Origin: Bacillota bacterium
Lineage (GTDB): Bacteria; Bacillota; Clostridia; Lachnospirales; Lachnospiraceae
Assembly: GCA_023398375.1 (NCBI GenBank)
Contig: JAEWSH010000111.1
Location: forward strand, 1 to 13,906
DNA: 13,906 nt
Direction: 5' to 3'
Part shown: one piece after another, positions 8,342 through 13,906 of the stretch
Layout of the letters: every line of letters begins with the position of its first letter
Numbering within the stretch: the stretch's first letter is position 1
Notes under the pieces: model-generated
Seen by the model: the letters and a program-made list of their open reading frames with translations, nothing else
The model's database searches: none
What the model was told of the DNA's origin: nothing
Program-made: the position numbers and the translations under genes

Positions 8342-9459
8342 AAATCGCCATCGAAGCCCAACGCATTTTCCGCAAAGACAAGCATGGCATGGACTTTGTC
8401 ATCCTGGAGACACTGAAAGAACTGCAAAAGCGGAAAGACGGCAATGAATATTATGTATTCGTTGCCCCGGGGGAGGACCGGTGCCTGGAAGAATCGGAAA
8501 ACCTCCATATCATTGAGCTTCGCTGCCCTACTTATCCTTTGTGGGAGCAGATAGCATTGCCCCAGGCCGTCAGGAAGCTGAAAGCGGACTTGCTGCATTG
8601 TACATCGAACACAGCTCCGCTATGGTGTCCCGTCCCTTTGGTGCTGACGCTTCATGACATTATCTATCTGGAGCCGCGTCAGCATCGCAGTCCTTCCTTC
8701 TATCAGGAAATGGGATGGCATTACCGTCGCCTGATTGTTCCCCGTATCCTGAAGAAAGCAAGAAAGATTATTACAGTTTCTCAGTTCGAGTGTACCCGCA
8801 TACGCGAAGCGCTGCAACTTCCCGAAGAAGTCATTAAAGCCGTGTACAACGGCTACAGCGCTTACTTTTCAATGCAGGAAACACCCGATGAGAGTATTGT
8901 GCAGAAATACATACCGCACCCGGAATTTCTTTTCTTTCTTGGAAATACAGACCCCAAAAAGAATGCGGCACGTACCCTGAAAGCATACGCGTTGTATCTG
9001 AAAGCATCCCAAACGAAACGCCCCCTTCTCATTGCCGATTTGAAAGAAGAATATATCGACCAGCTTCTTCAGCAAGAAGGAATCACCGGGATAAAAGAAC
9101 ATCTGTATTATCCGGGATATATCGGCAACAAAGATTTAGCAACCCTTTATAATGCGGCATTTGCATTTCTCTATCCTTCCCTGCGTGAAAGTTTCGGGAT
9201 TCCGATACTGGAGGCTATGGCTTGCGGCACTCCCGTAGTGACGGGCAACGTTTCGGCAATGCCCGAAGTAGCCGGTAAAGGTGCCATTTTAGTCAACCCT
9301 CAAGAACCGCAAAAAATAGCAGATGCCTTGCTACGCCTGGAGAATGATGCGACACTCTATCAGCAACAAGTAAATTACAGTCTGGAACGTGTAAAACTGT
9401 TCTCCTGGAGACACACTGCGCAAGAGTATGTAAATATATATCAAAGTATTCATGATTAA
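8338..9459 (+). CDS. GT4-family glycosyltransferase
   Basis: A 373-residue soluble or membrane-associated GT-B enzyme that would add one sugar from a nucleotide donor to the lipid-linked repeat unit on the cytoplasmic face. The N-terminal Rossmann half contains LTLHDIIYLEP (103-113) and the IITVSQF motif (145-150) typical of the mannosyltransferase-B-like branch of GT4. The C-terminal half begins near FLFFLGNTDPKKN (197-209) and carries the E-x7-E donor site at E284/E292 in ESFGIPILEAMACGTPVV, followed by GAILVNP (315-321). Length and motifs are complete and ordinary. It starts inside the stop of the GT2 gene (ATGA overlap). Donor and linkage cannot be told from sequence. Confidence 0.93.
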   Translation: MKIAIEAQRIFRKDKHGMDFVILETLKELQKRKDGNEYYVFVAPGEDRCLEESENLHIIELRCPTYPLWEQIALPQAVRKLKADLLHCTSNTAPLWCPVPLVLTLHDIIYLEPRQHRSPSFYQEMGWHYRRLIVPRILKKARKIITVSQFECTRIREALQLPEEVIKAVYNGYSAYFSMQETPDESIVQKYIPHPEFLFFLGNTDPKKNAARTLKAYALYLKASQTKRPLLIADLKEEYIDQLLQQEGITGIKEHLYYPGYIGNKDLATLYNAAFAFLYPSLRESFGIPILEAMACGTPVVTGNVSAMPEVAGKGAILVNPQEPQKIADALLRLENDATLYQQQVNYSLERVKLFSWRHTAQEYVNIYQSIHD

Positions 9460-9471
9460 CCGGCAAGAATT

Positions 9472-10674
9472 ATGAGAGACTTCATCATCACCAGCCTGCA
9501 AACATGGGACATCGAGATAGGCAGTACCATCAAGAATACGGCATTGGAAATTTCAAAGCAGAACCGGGTGCTCTACATCAACACTCCGATGGACATTTCC
9601 ATCCGGCTGAGAGGGAACAGACAATCTCCGTCCTACATCCGGCGCATGGCTGTCATCAAGGGAGAGACTTCACCGCTCCGGCAAATCAACGCCAACATGT
9701 GGGTGCTGGACTGTCCTTTCATGTTATTTTCGGCCAACTTCCTGCCTGCACCGCTTTTCAATATCGTCAACAGAAAAAACAATGCCCGTATAGCCCGATG
9801 GATTGTAGAGCAGGCTGCCGCGCTCGGTTTCAAGAATTACATCCACCTCATCGATACGGACATTTACCGCAGCCGCTATCTGAAGGAGTACATCCATCCG
9901 GCTATCAGCATCTATTACCGGCGCGACTACGTCATAGGCGAAGCTTACTGGCGCAGGCACGGCACCCGTCTTGAACCGGAACTGGCTGCTTCGGCCGACC
10001 TTGTTCTGGCAAACTCCACCCGTTTTGCCGCAGAGCTGCAAGCCTACAACCCTCATACCTACCCCATCGAAACCGGAGTAAACCTGACGCTATACAACCC
10101 CGCCAAAGAGTACGGAACGCCCGATGATGTACAAAATATTCCACATCCTATCATCGGATATATGGGTACGATAAACAGTACCCGCCTTGACGGAGAACTG
10201 CTCTATCAGATAATAAGTCAGCGTCCCGATTATAGTTTTGTGTTCACCGGACCGGAAGACGACGGTTTTCGCCAACACCGAATCCACAGCTTGAAAAATG
10301 CGTATTTCACCGGGCAAAAAAAAGTGGACGAGTTGCCCGCTTACATCACAGCCTACGATGTCTGCATCAATCCGCAAATGGTGAACGACATTACCGACGG
10401 TAACTATCCATTGAAAATAGACGAATATCTGGCTATGGGTAAACCCACTGTCGCAACCAGTACCCACACCATGCGCCACATATTCGCAGACCACACGCAC
10501 CTGGCCACCAACCCGGAAGAATGGCTTTCGGCCATAGACCGTGCTGTGACCGAAGCTGACGACAAAGAGCTCGCCAAACAGCGCATAGCCTTTGCCGAGA
10601 CCCACAGCTGGGGACACAGTGTAAAGAAAATATACGGCATAATCGATAATTTTTTGAAGGAGAAAGCTACATGA
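9472..10674 (+). CDS. GT-B glycosyltransferase (GT4/GT1-like, TuaH-like branch)
   Basis: A 400-residue protein with a two-Rossmann GT-B plan. The N-terminal half opens with FIITSLQTWDIEIGS (4-18) and contains the sugar-binding style segment around 147-165 and ADLVLANST (175-183). The C-terminal half starts at PIIGYMGTINSTRLD (226-240), has FVFTGPEDD (256-264) and ends in the donor-site loop NYPLKIDEYLAMGKPTVAT (311-329), which matches the YPLKlxEYLAxGKPVVAT signature of GT4-like enzymes; E318 is the likely ribose-binding Glu. It lies 12 nt after the previous glycosyltransferase and shares a 4-nt ATGA overlap with the next gene. The similarity to teichuronic-acid-type transferases is an impression from motifs only; donor and acceptor are unknown. 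Confidence 0.9.
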   Translation: MRDFIITSLQTWDIEIGSTIKNTALEISKQNRVLYINTPMDISIRLRGNRQSPSYIRRMAVIKGETSPLRQINANMWVLDCPFMLFSANFLPAPLFNIVNRKNNARIARWIVEQAAALGFKNYIHLIDTDIYRSRYLKEYIHPAISIYYRRDYVIGEAYWRRHGTRLEPELAASADLVLANSTRFAAELQAYNPHTYPIETGVNLTLYNPAKEYGTPDDVQNIPHPIIGYMGTINSTRLDGELLYQIISQRPDYSFVFTGPEDDGFRQHRIHSLKNAYFTGQKKVDELPAYITAYDVCINPQMVNDITDGNYPLKIDEYLAMGKPTVATSTHTMRHIFADHTHLATNPEEWLSAIDRAVTEADDKELAKQRIAFAETHSWGHSVKKIYGIIDNFLKEKAT

Positions 10675-11624
10675 ACTATCGTAACATAGACGACCTGAAC
10701 CATTGCATCCTGCAACATCTCAGCATTCTGCCACGGGATTTCGACCTCATTGTCGGCGTGCCCCGCAGTGGCATGTTTCCCGCCAACCTGCTGGCGCTCT
10801 ACCTGAACCTGCCGGTCACGGACATAGACTCTTTCCGCAACGGGCATATCTATCAGACCGGAGAACGGGGGAAAACTTTCAACATGAACAATATACATAA
10901 TGTATTGGTTGTGGATGATAGCATAGCCACGGGAGATGCCATGAAGAAATGCCGCGAATTTCTGAAGGACATAGAACATTTATACAACGTCAAATATTGT
11001 GTCATTTATGCAGTTCCACTACAAATCAATTCCGTAGACTACTTTTTTGAAATAGTCGATTATCCCCGTTTCTTCCAGTGGAACATCATGAACCACTCTA
11101 TCCTGCAAAAAACGTGTATGGACATTGACGGCGTGCTTTGCGCAGACCCCACTCCGGAAGAGAACGACGACGGCGAGAAATACCGTCATTTCCTGCTGAA
11201 CGCTCCTCCGCTATTCATTCCCAAAGTCACCATCGGCACGCTGGTCACTTCACGCTTGGAGAAATACCGCCCGGAAACGGAAGCCTGGCTCCAGAAGAAC
11301 CATGTAAAATGCAATAAGCTCGTCATGCTGGACCTGCCGGACATGGCTGCACGCCAACGCGCCAACTGCCATGCCTCCTTCAAAGCCCAGGAATACGGTT
11401 CATCCACCGACTACATGCTGTTTGTGGAAAGTTCCATGCCGCAGGCCATAGAAATCAACCGCCTGACCAAGAAACCGGTACTCTGTACGGAAACGTTCCA
11501 GATGATTTATGAATCCAAATCGCTGTACTACAACCTGAAGTCGGGAGAAACATTCCCGTGGCTGCGGCGTTTCCTGATAAGGGTGCGCAACAGACTGAGA
11601 ACGTCATTTCCTTCCCAAAAATAG
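10671..11624 (+). CDS. Phosphoribosyltransferase-HAD phosphatase fusion, candidate ribofuranosyltransferase
   Basis: A 317-residue two-domain protein. Residues about 1-130 form a type I phosphoribosyltransferase: LIVGVPRSGMFPANLLA (26-42) matches the first conserved loop and VLVVDDSIATGDAM (78-91) is the PRPP-binding motif with its acidic pair. Residues about 148-280 look like a HAD phosphatase: MDIDGVLC (150-157) gives nucleophile D151 and acid D153, LVTSR (191-195) motif II, K238 a candidate motif III Lys, and LFVESS (250-255) motif IV. Both active sites look intact. It is the last gene of the operon, coupled to a glycosyltransferase by ATGA overlap. Dual-domain proteins that transfer phosphoribose from PRPP to a glycan and then remove the 5'-phosphate are known from bacterial polysaccharide loci, and I infer that role here. 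A nucleotide-salvage role is the alternative. The basic C-terminal tail (299-310) could bind membrane. Confidence 0.82.
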   Translation: MNYRNIDDLNHCILQHLSILPRDFDLIVGVPRSGMFPANLLALYLNLPVTDIDSFRNGHIYQTGERGKTFNMNNIHNVLVVDDSIATGDAMKKCREFLKDIEHLYNVKYCVIYAVPLQINSVDYFFEIVDYPRFFQWNIMNHSILQKTCMDIDGVLCADPTPEENDDGEKYRHFLLNAPPLFIPKVTIGTLVTSRLEKYRPETEAWLQKNHVKCNKLVMLDLPDMAARQRANCHASFKAQEYGSSTDYMLFVESSMPQAIEINRLTKKPVLCTETFQMIYESKSLYYNLKSGETFPWLRRFLIRVRNRLRTSFPSQK

Positions 11625-12617
11625 CATCCGCAACATCCCGGAGCGGTCAAGCAGCTTGTCTACTAATACCGGCCCGATTGTCGCAATAAAAGTTGCAGAC
11701 AGCAAGATGGGGACAATCGCATCAATCCCCATCATTTTCAGTATAATCCGCCCGCCGGAAGTACCGAAACCATGAAAAAGATAAATACTGTACGCATAAC
11801 TGCCTATCCAGACAAAAAAACGGTTGTGCCACTTCGATGCCAGCAGCAGGAACAAGGCAGGAATCAACGTCACGGGATAAAGCAGCATGCTCAAAGAGGC
11901 GCATTTGCCGGGATAGAACCACACTGTCTGTATCAGGGCAATCCCGCATAGCGCCACTGCAAGCATGACGTGCCTGACAGCCGGACGACTGTAGAGCGGC
12001 ACAGCAAAACGGCAGGAAGCCACGCCGACAAAGAAATAGGGCAATTGCCCCAAGGCACCCTTGAAACTGAACAGGTCGGGCACCTCATGCAGAATCCACA
12101 CATCATTTATCCTACTGAGAATCAGCGCCGCCATGCAACAAACAGCCCACTTGCCCGGAGTGTCCATCCACTTCCGGCTGTCCATCCACCATTGCACTAC
12201 AAAAATCAGGAACAACGACGGCAGATACCAATATATGGTATAAGGGAATACATAAATGCGCCACATCTGGCTAAGCTCCCCTTTATTATTGGTGCCCGGC
12301 ATCAGATACTGTACCAGAAAATACAACGTGCCCACCGCCGCCATCGGCACCAGCAGACGCAAAGCTTTCTTCCGGACGAAACTTCCAAAACCGGAAGATG
12401 CGGAGAAAGGCTTCAACGCATAAGCCCAGCCGGCAATAGCCGTAAACAGAGGCATCTGAATATAATCTATCCACACATAAAGATAGCGCAACGGATGTGG
12501 AAAATCAATCTTCATGCCCCCACCAGGCCCGGAACCGACGACATGCCCCACCACAACCAACAAGATAGCGATGCCACGCAAAGTTTCAACAGACAAGTTT
12601 TTTTCCGCATTTGCCAT
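11604..12617 (-). CDS. Acyltransferase-3 family membrane protein
   Basis: A 337-residue multi-pass membrane acyltransferase (PF01757 type), the family that O-acetylates or otherwise acylates sugars of surface polysaccharides. The N-terminal helix carries the R-x10-H motif (R14 and H25 in LRGIAILLVVVGHV). MPLFTAIAGWAY (55-66) corresponds to the FF.iSGf block, FVRKKALRLLVP (80-91) to the conserved Arg segment, and SYAYSIYLFHGF (273-284) to the late Tyr/His helix. About ten hydrophobic segments are seen. The frame stays open for 73 more codons upstream, but that extension is Cys-rich and unlike the family, so I start at ATG 12617-12615. It runs opposite to the polysaccharide operon and its last 21 bases overlap the 3' end of the PRTase-HAD gene. 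A role in decorating this operon's product is likely from position but not proven. Confidence 0.92.
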   Translation of the reverse strand: MANAEKNLSVETLRGIAILLVVVGHVVGSGPGGGMKIDFPHPLRYLYVWIDYIQMPLFTAIAGWAYALKPFSASSGFGSFVRKKALRLLVPMAAVGTLYFLVQYLMPGTNNKGELSQMWRIYVFPYTIYWYLPSLFLIFVVQWWMDSRKWMDTPGKWAVCCMAALILSRINDVWILHEVPDLFSFKGALGQLPYFFVGVASCRFAVPLYSRPAVRHVMLAVALCGIALIQTVWFYPGKCASLSMLLYPVTLIPALFLLLASKWHNRFFVWIGSYAYSIYLFHGFGTSGGRIILKMMGIDAIVPILLSATFIATIGPVLVDKLLDRSGMLRMLFLGRK

Positions 12618-12621
12618 ATTG

Positions 12622-12629
12622 CAAATATA
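12622..12629 (-). promoter_or_regulatory. Candidate -7 box for the acyltransferase gene
   Basis: On the minus strand the sequence TATATTTG fits the Bacteroidota -7 consensus TAnnTTTG exactly and lies only 4 nt before the ATG of the acyltransferase gene. No clear -33 TTTG is found at the expected distance. If the box is used, transcription would begin at or beside the start codon and the mRNA would be leaderless. It may also be chance in AT-rich DNA. Confidence 0.3.
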
Positions 12630-12728
12630 CGGAATTTTTCTGTAACCGGTCTCACTATTTTCTTCTTTATTCCTGCATTGACACACTTTTAAAATTGTAA
12701 AAATACATCTCCTTCCGGGTAAAATCCG

Positions 12729-12736
12729 TATCTTTG
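12729..12736 (+). promoter_or_regulatory. Candidate -7 promoter box before the frame-broken short ORF
   Basis: TATCTTTG followed by C fits the Bacteroidota -7 consensus TAnnTTTG exactly. The start should fall near 12741-12743, giving a leader of about 20 nt before ATG 12761. A matching -33 TTTG is not present at 19-21 nt; the nearest TTG (12695-12697) is about 31 nt upstream, so the call rests on the -7 box and position alone. Confidence 0.45.
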
Positions 12737-12760
12737 CCGTGTTTTTCTTAAAAACGTACA

Positions 12761-12992
12761 ATGAGTAAAAAAAGTAAGCCTGACCCTCCATAGCGAGGGC
12801 CAAACCGCAGTAAGCATCGAAAAGAATACTGCACACAGTAGAAATCCATTATTGGATCAGTTGGAAATCATTGCAGAGGCAATTGGCGGCTTACTGGAAG
12901 GGAAATCGTCTTTCTCCCAAAGCGAACTGCGCAGTCTGGCCCACATACGGCAGATGACACGTATGCACAAAACAAAGTCCGGAGAACAATAG
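12761..12992 (+). pseudogene. Short unknown ORF with a one-base frame break at an A7 run
   Basis: ATG 12761 opens a frame that stops after 10 codons (TAG 12791-12793). The neighbouring frame, one base on, is open without stops from 12765 to TAG 12990-12992 but has no ATG before residue 61 of the joined product. Removing one A from the seven-A run 12767-12773 joins them into a 76-residue protein beginning MSKKVSLTLHSEGQ and including NPLLDQLEIIAEAIGGLLEG and a charged C-terminal helix. That part looks like genuine coding sequence (regular amphipathic helix pattern, Ser-rich turn, basic tail). I do not recognise the family. The break may be a sequencing error, a real loss, or a slippage site in the A-run. 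A 5-bp hairpin (CCCTC 12784-12788, GAGGG 12795-12799) overlaps the early stop. It lies just behind a promoter-like box. Confidence 0.4.
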
Positions 12993-13334
12993 CTACTGTG
13001 AGTCGAATGTTTACGAATGTAACAAGTAGAAGGTTGCCTGAAGAGAGGGCTCCACCGGCTACTTTCCGTAAAAAAACACATATTTCTCCATTGTATGCCT
13101 AAGCACCCGAAAAAAGACGGGAGCACGCTCAGAACATCTTCTGAGGCCGATGAAATACTGCCAACCCTACAAAAGTCCATTTGCAGGCTTGTTCTGTTAT
13201 ACGTAACTTTGCAGCATATTTTAAAAGATATGACCGCTGCACAGTCTCTCCCTTACACATCACTATGAAGCCCTTCTATCCTTTCAGAATATAAGATAAC
13301 TATCAGGAAATAGAAAACTAATACACGAAAAAAA
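12993..13334. other. 342-bp intergenic stretch: promoter and leader, no convincing gene
   Basis: I find no RNA gene, IS end or terminator here. It holds one plus-strand promoter (13180-13211) and the roughly 120-nt leader of the next gene. Two short open frames exist: ATG 13007 (31 codons) and ATG 13095 (57 codons, stop TGA 13266-13268). The second contains a hydrophobic patch near residues 29-43 but overlaps the promoter, so I do not call it a gene. AAGTAG (13025-13030) and CTACTT (13058-13063) could pair as a 6-bp stem with a 27-nt loop; no T-run follows on the plus strand, so it is not a standard terminator. Confidence 0.5.
13180..13211 (+). promoter_or_regulatory. Bacteroidota-type promoter for the DUF4373-like gene
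   Basis: TTTG at 13180-13183 and TAACTTTG at 13204-13211 match the -33 and -7 consensus of the Bacteroidota primary sigma factor, with a 20-nt spacer inside the usual 19-21 range. Transcription should start near 13216, leaving a leader of about 120 nt before ATG 13335. A near-palindrome, ATATTTTAAAAGATAT, lies at the expected start point (13216-13231) and could be an operator or chance. Confidence 0.65.
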
Positions 13335-13906
13335 ATGATTTGGTTCAAACACCCCAACGATTTGCCTAATGACAAAAGACTCGCCGCACTCATCAATAAT
13401 GAAGGATGCAGGGGCTATGGTATGTATCTGCGCATCATCGAGATGCTCTGTGCACAGCCCGACAGGAAACTCAGTTTCAATCAGCTGAATATTATTTCAA
13501 GAAAAGGATTCTCCAGAAAATACATGGAGAAAATCATCTGGGAATACCAACTTTTCACCATCCACGAAGAAGAATTCGAATCCGCCATCGACTTCAACCA
13601 TACGGAAAAAGGAAATCATTTGCAAAATGATTTGAAAACTCCGGAGAAAAACGAGGAAGCAAAAAACGCACATAACCAACTGAAAAACAGAAAAGATAGC
13701 AAGAAAACCGAATCCGCGCGCGTAAGAGAAGAACAGACGAAAAGAAAAGACGACGATGTCGTCCCAAAGAACGGCGGCAACGGCGGCATCACTCCCTACC
13801 AGAGCTGGAGGAAGCAAGTGGATGGCTTGTCGAAAAATCAACTGTTCCGTGAAATGGTCTGCATGAGAAGCGGCTACAGTGTCCTGCTGAACAAGCATTT
13901 TGATAC
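13335..13906 (+). CDS. DUF4373 (Lin1244/Lin1753-like) protein, 5' part
   Basis: ATG 13335 opens a frame that is unbroken to the window edge (190 codons), so the 3' end is missing. The N-terminus MIWFKHPNDLPNDKRLAAL, followed by a Gly-x-Gly-Met-Tyr-x-Arg-Ile-Ile-Glu-Met stretch, matches the winged-helix-like DUF4373 domain (residues 1 to about 90), a DNA-replication-initiator-like domain frequent in phages and mobile elements and also found in Bacteroidales chromosomes. Residues about 100-145 are a Lys/Glu/Asn-rich, probably disordered linker, followed by a Gly/Asn-rich turn and a second conserved-looking part with PYQSWRKQVDGLSKNQLFRE (residues 155-174). An A-run, not a Shine-Dalgarno site, precedes the ATG. 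It has its own promoter and begins a new transcription unit. A DNA-binding role is inferred from the family; the exact role is unknown. Confidence 0.85.
   Translation, partial: MIWFKHPNDLPNDKRLAALINNEGCRGYGMYLRIIEMLCAQPDRKLSFNQLNIISRKGFSRKYMEKIIWEYQLFTIHEEEFESAIDFNHTEKGNHLQNDLKTPEKNEEAKNAHNQLKNRKDSKKTESARVREEQTKRKDDDVVPKNGGNGGITPYQSWRKQVDGLSKNQLFREMVCMRSGYSVLLNKHFD

Noticed and set aside
11970..12692. A 240-codon open frame on the plus strand through the acyltransferase region
   Set aside because: It is rich in His, Arg and Pro with no domain pattern, and lies antisense to an acyltransferase with all family motifs.
12618..12836. A 73-residue N-terminal extension of the acyltransferase
   Set aside because: The extension is Cys-rich and unlike the family, while the ATG at 12617 directly precedes the conserved R-x10-H helix.
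13025..13078. Stem AAGTAG/CTACTT as a terminator or structured RNA
   Set aside because: The loop is long, the stem is only 6 bp and no T-run follows on the plus strand; an inner fold did not hold together.
12857..13180. A 107-codon minus-strand open frame upstream of the DUF4373 gene
   Set aside because: Its composition (Cys, Ser, Trp rich) has no family pattern, it has no plausible promoter, and it is antisense to the better-looking short plus-strand ORF.
13027..13278. Invertible promoter segment flanked by TAGAAGG and CCTTCTA
   Set aside because: Only 7 bp match, which is expected by chance in this length, and they do not extend; no recombinase gene is visible.
13497..13898. A 133-codon minus-strand open frame at the right edge
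   Set aside because: It is antisense to the DUF4373-type gene, whose N-terminal motif and promoter are clear; it is Phe/Val-rich shadow sequence.

Overview
The window reads as chromosomal DNA of a gut Bacteroidales (Bacteroides/Phocaeicola-like). The evidence is a LruC-domain secreted protein, a DUF4373-type protein, few purine-rich Shine-Dalgarno sites, and promoters of the Bacteroidota -33 TTTG / -7 TAnnTTTG form. I see no tRNA, rRNA, insertion sequence or CRISPR array.

Region 1 (1-1046) is the 3' part of a LruC-domain protein gene that begins before the window. Region 2 (1072-11624) is a tightly packed, all-plus-strand exopolysaccharide or capsule operon. In order it encodes: a single-domain response regulator; a polyprenyl-phosphate sugar transferase that starts chain assembly and carries a degenerate receiver domain; a half-length TolC-type outer-membrane protein; a Wzz/Wzc-like chain-length protein with a decayed kinase domain; a Wzy/O-antigen-ligase-type polymerase; a divergent membrane GT2; two GT4/GT-B glycosyltransferases; and a phosphoribosyltransferase-HAD phosphatase fusion. 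Gaps are 4-nt overlaps to 25 nt. Region 3 (11604-12617) is a minus-strand acyltransferase-3 gene that overlaps the operon tail by 21 bp. Region 4 (12618-13906) holds a short frame-broken ORF behind a promoter-like box, a 342-bp stretch with no convincing gene but a strong promoter, and the 5' part of a DUF4373-type gene that runs off the end.

Together the genes suggest a Wzy-dependent surface polysaccharide. The sugar transferase primes the lipid carrier, three glycosyltransferases and possibly the PRTase-HAD protein build the repeat unit, the polymerase joins units, the Wzz-like protein sets length, and the short TolC-like protein may form the outer-membrane exit in place of Wza. The acyltransferase may decorate the product. 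No Wzx flippase or Wza is visible in the window.

The observations I rate highest are the PRTase-HAD fusion (a candidate dual-domain ribofuranosyltransferase using PRPP), the true receiver next to a pseudo-receiver fused to the priming enzyme, the single-repeat TolC paired with a decayed Wzc-like protein, and the A7-tract frame break near 12770.
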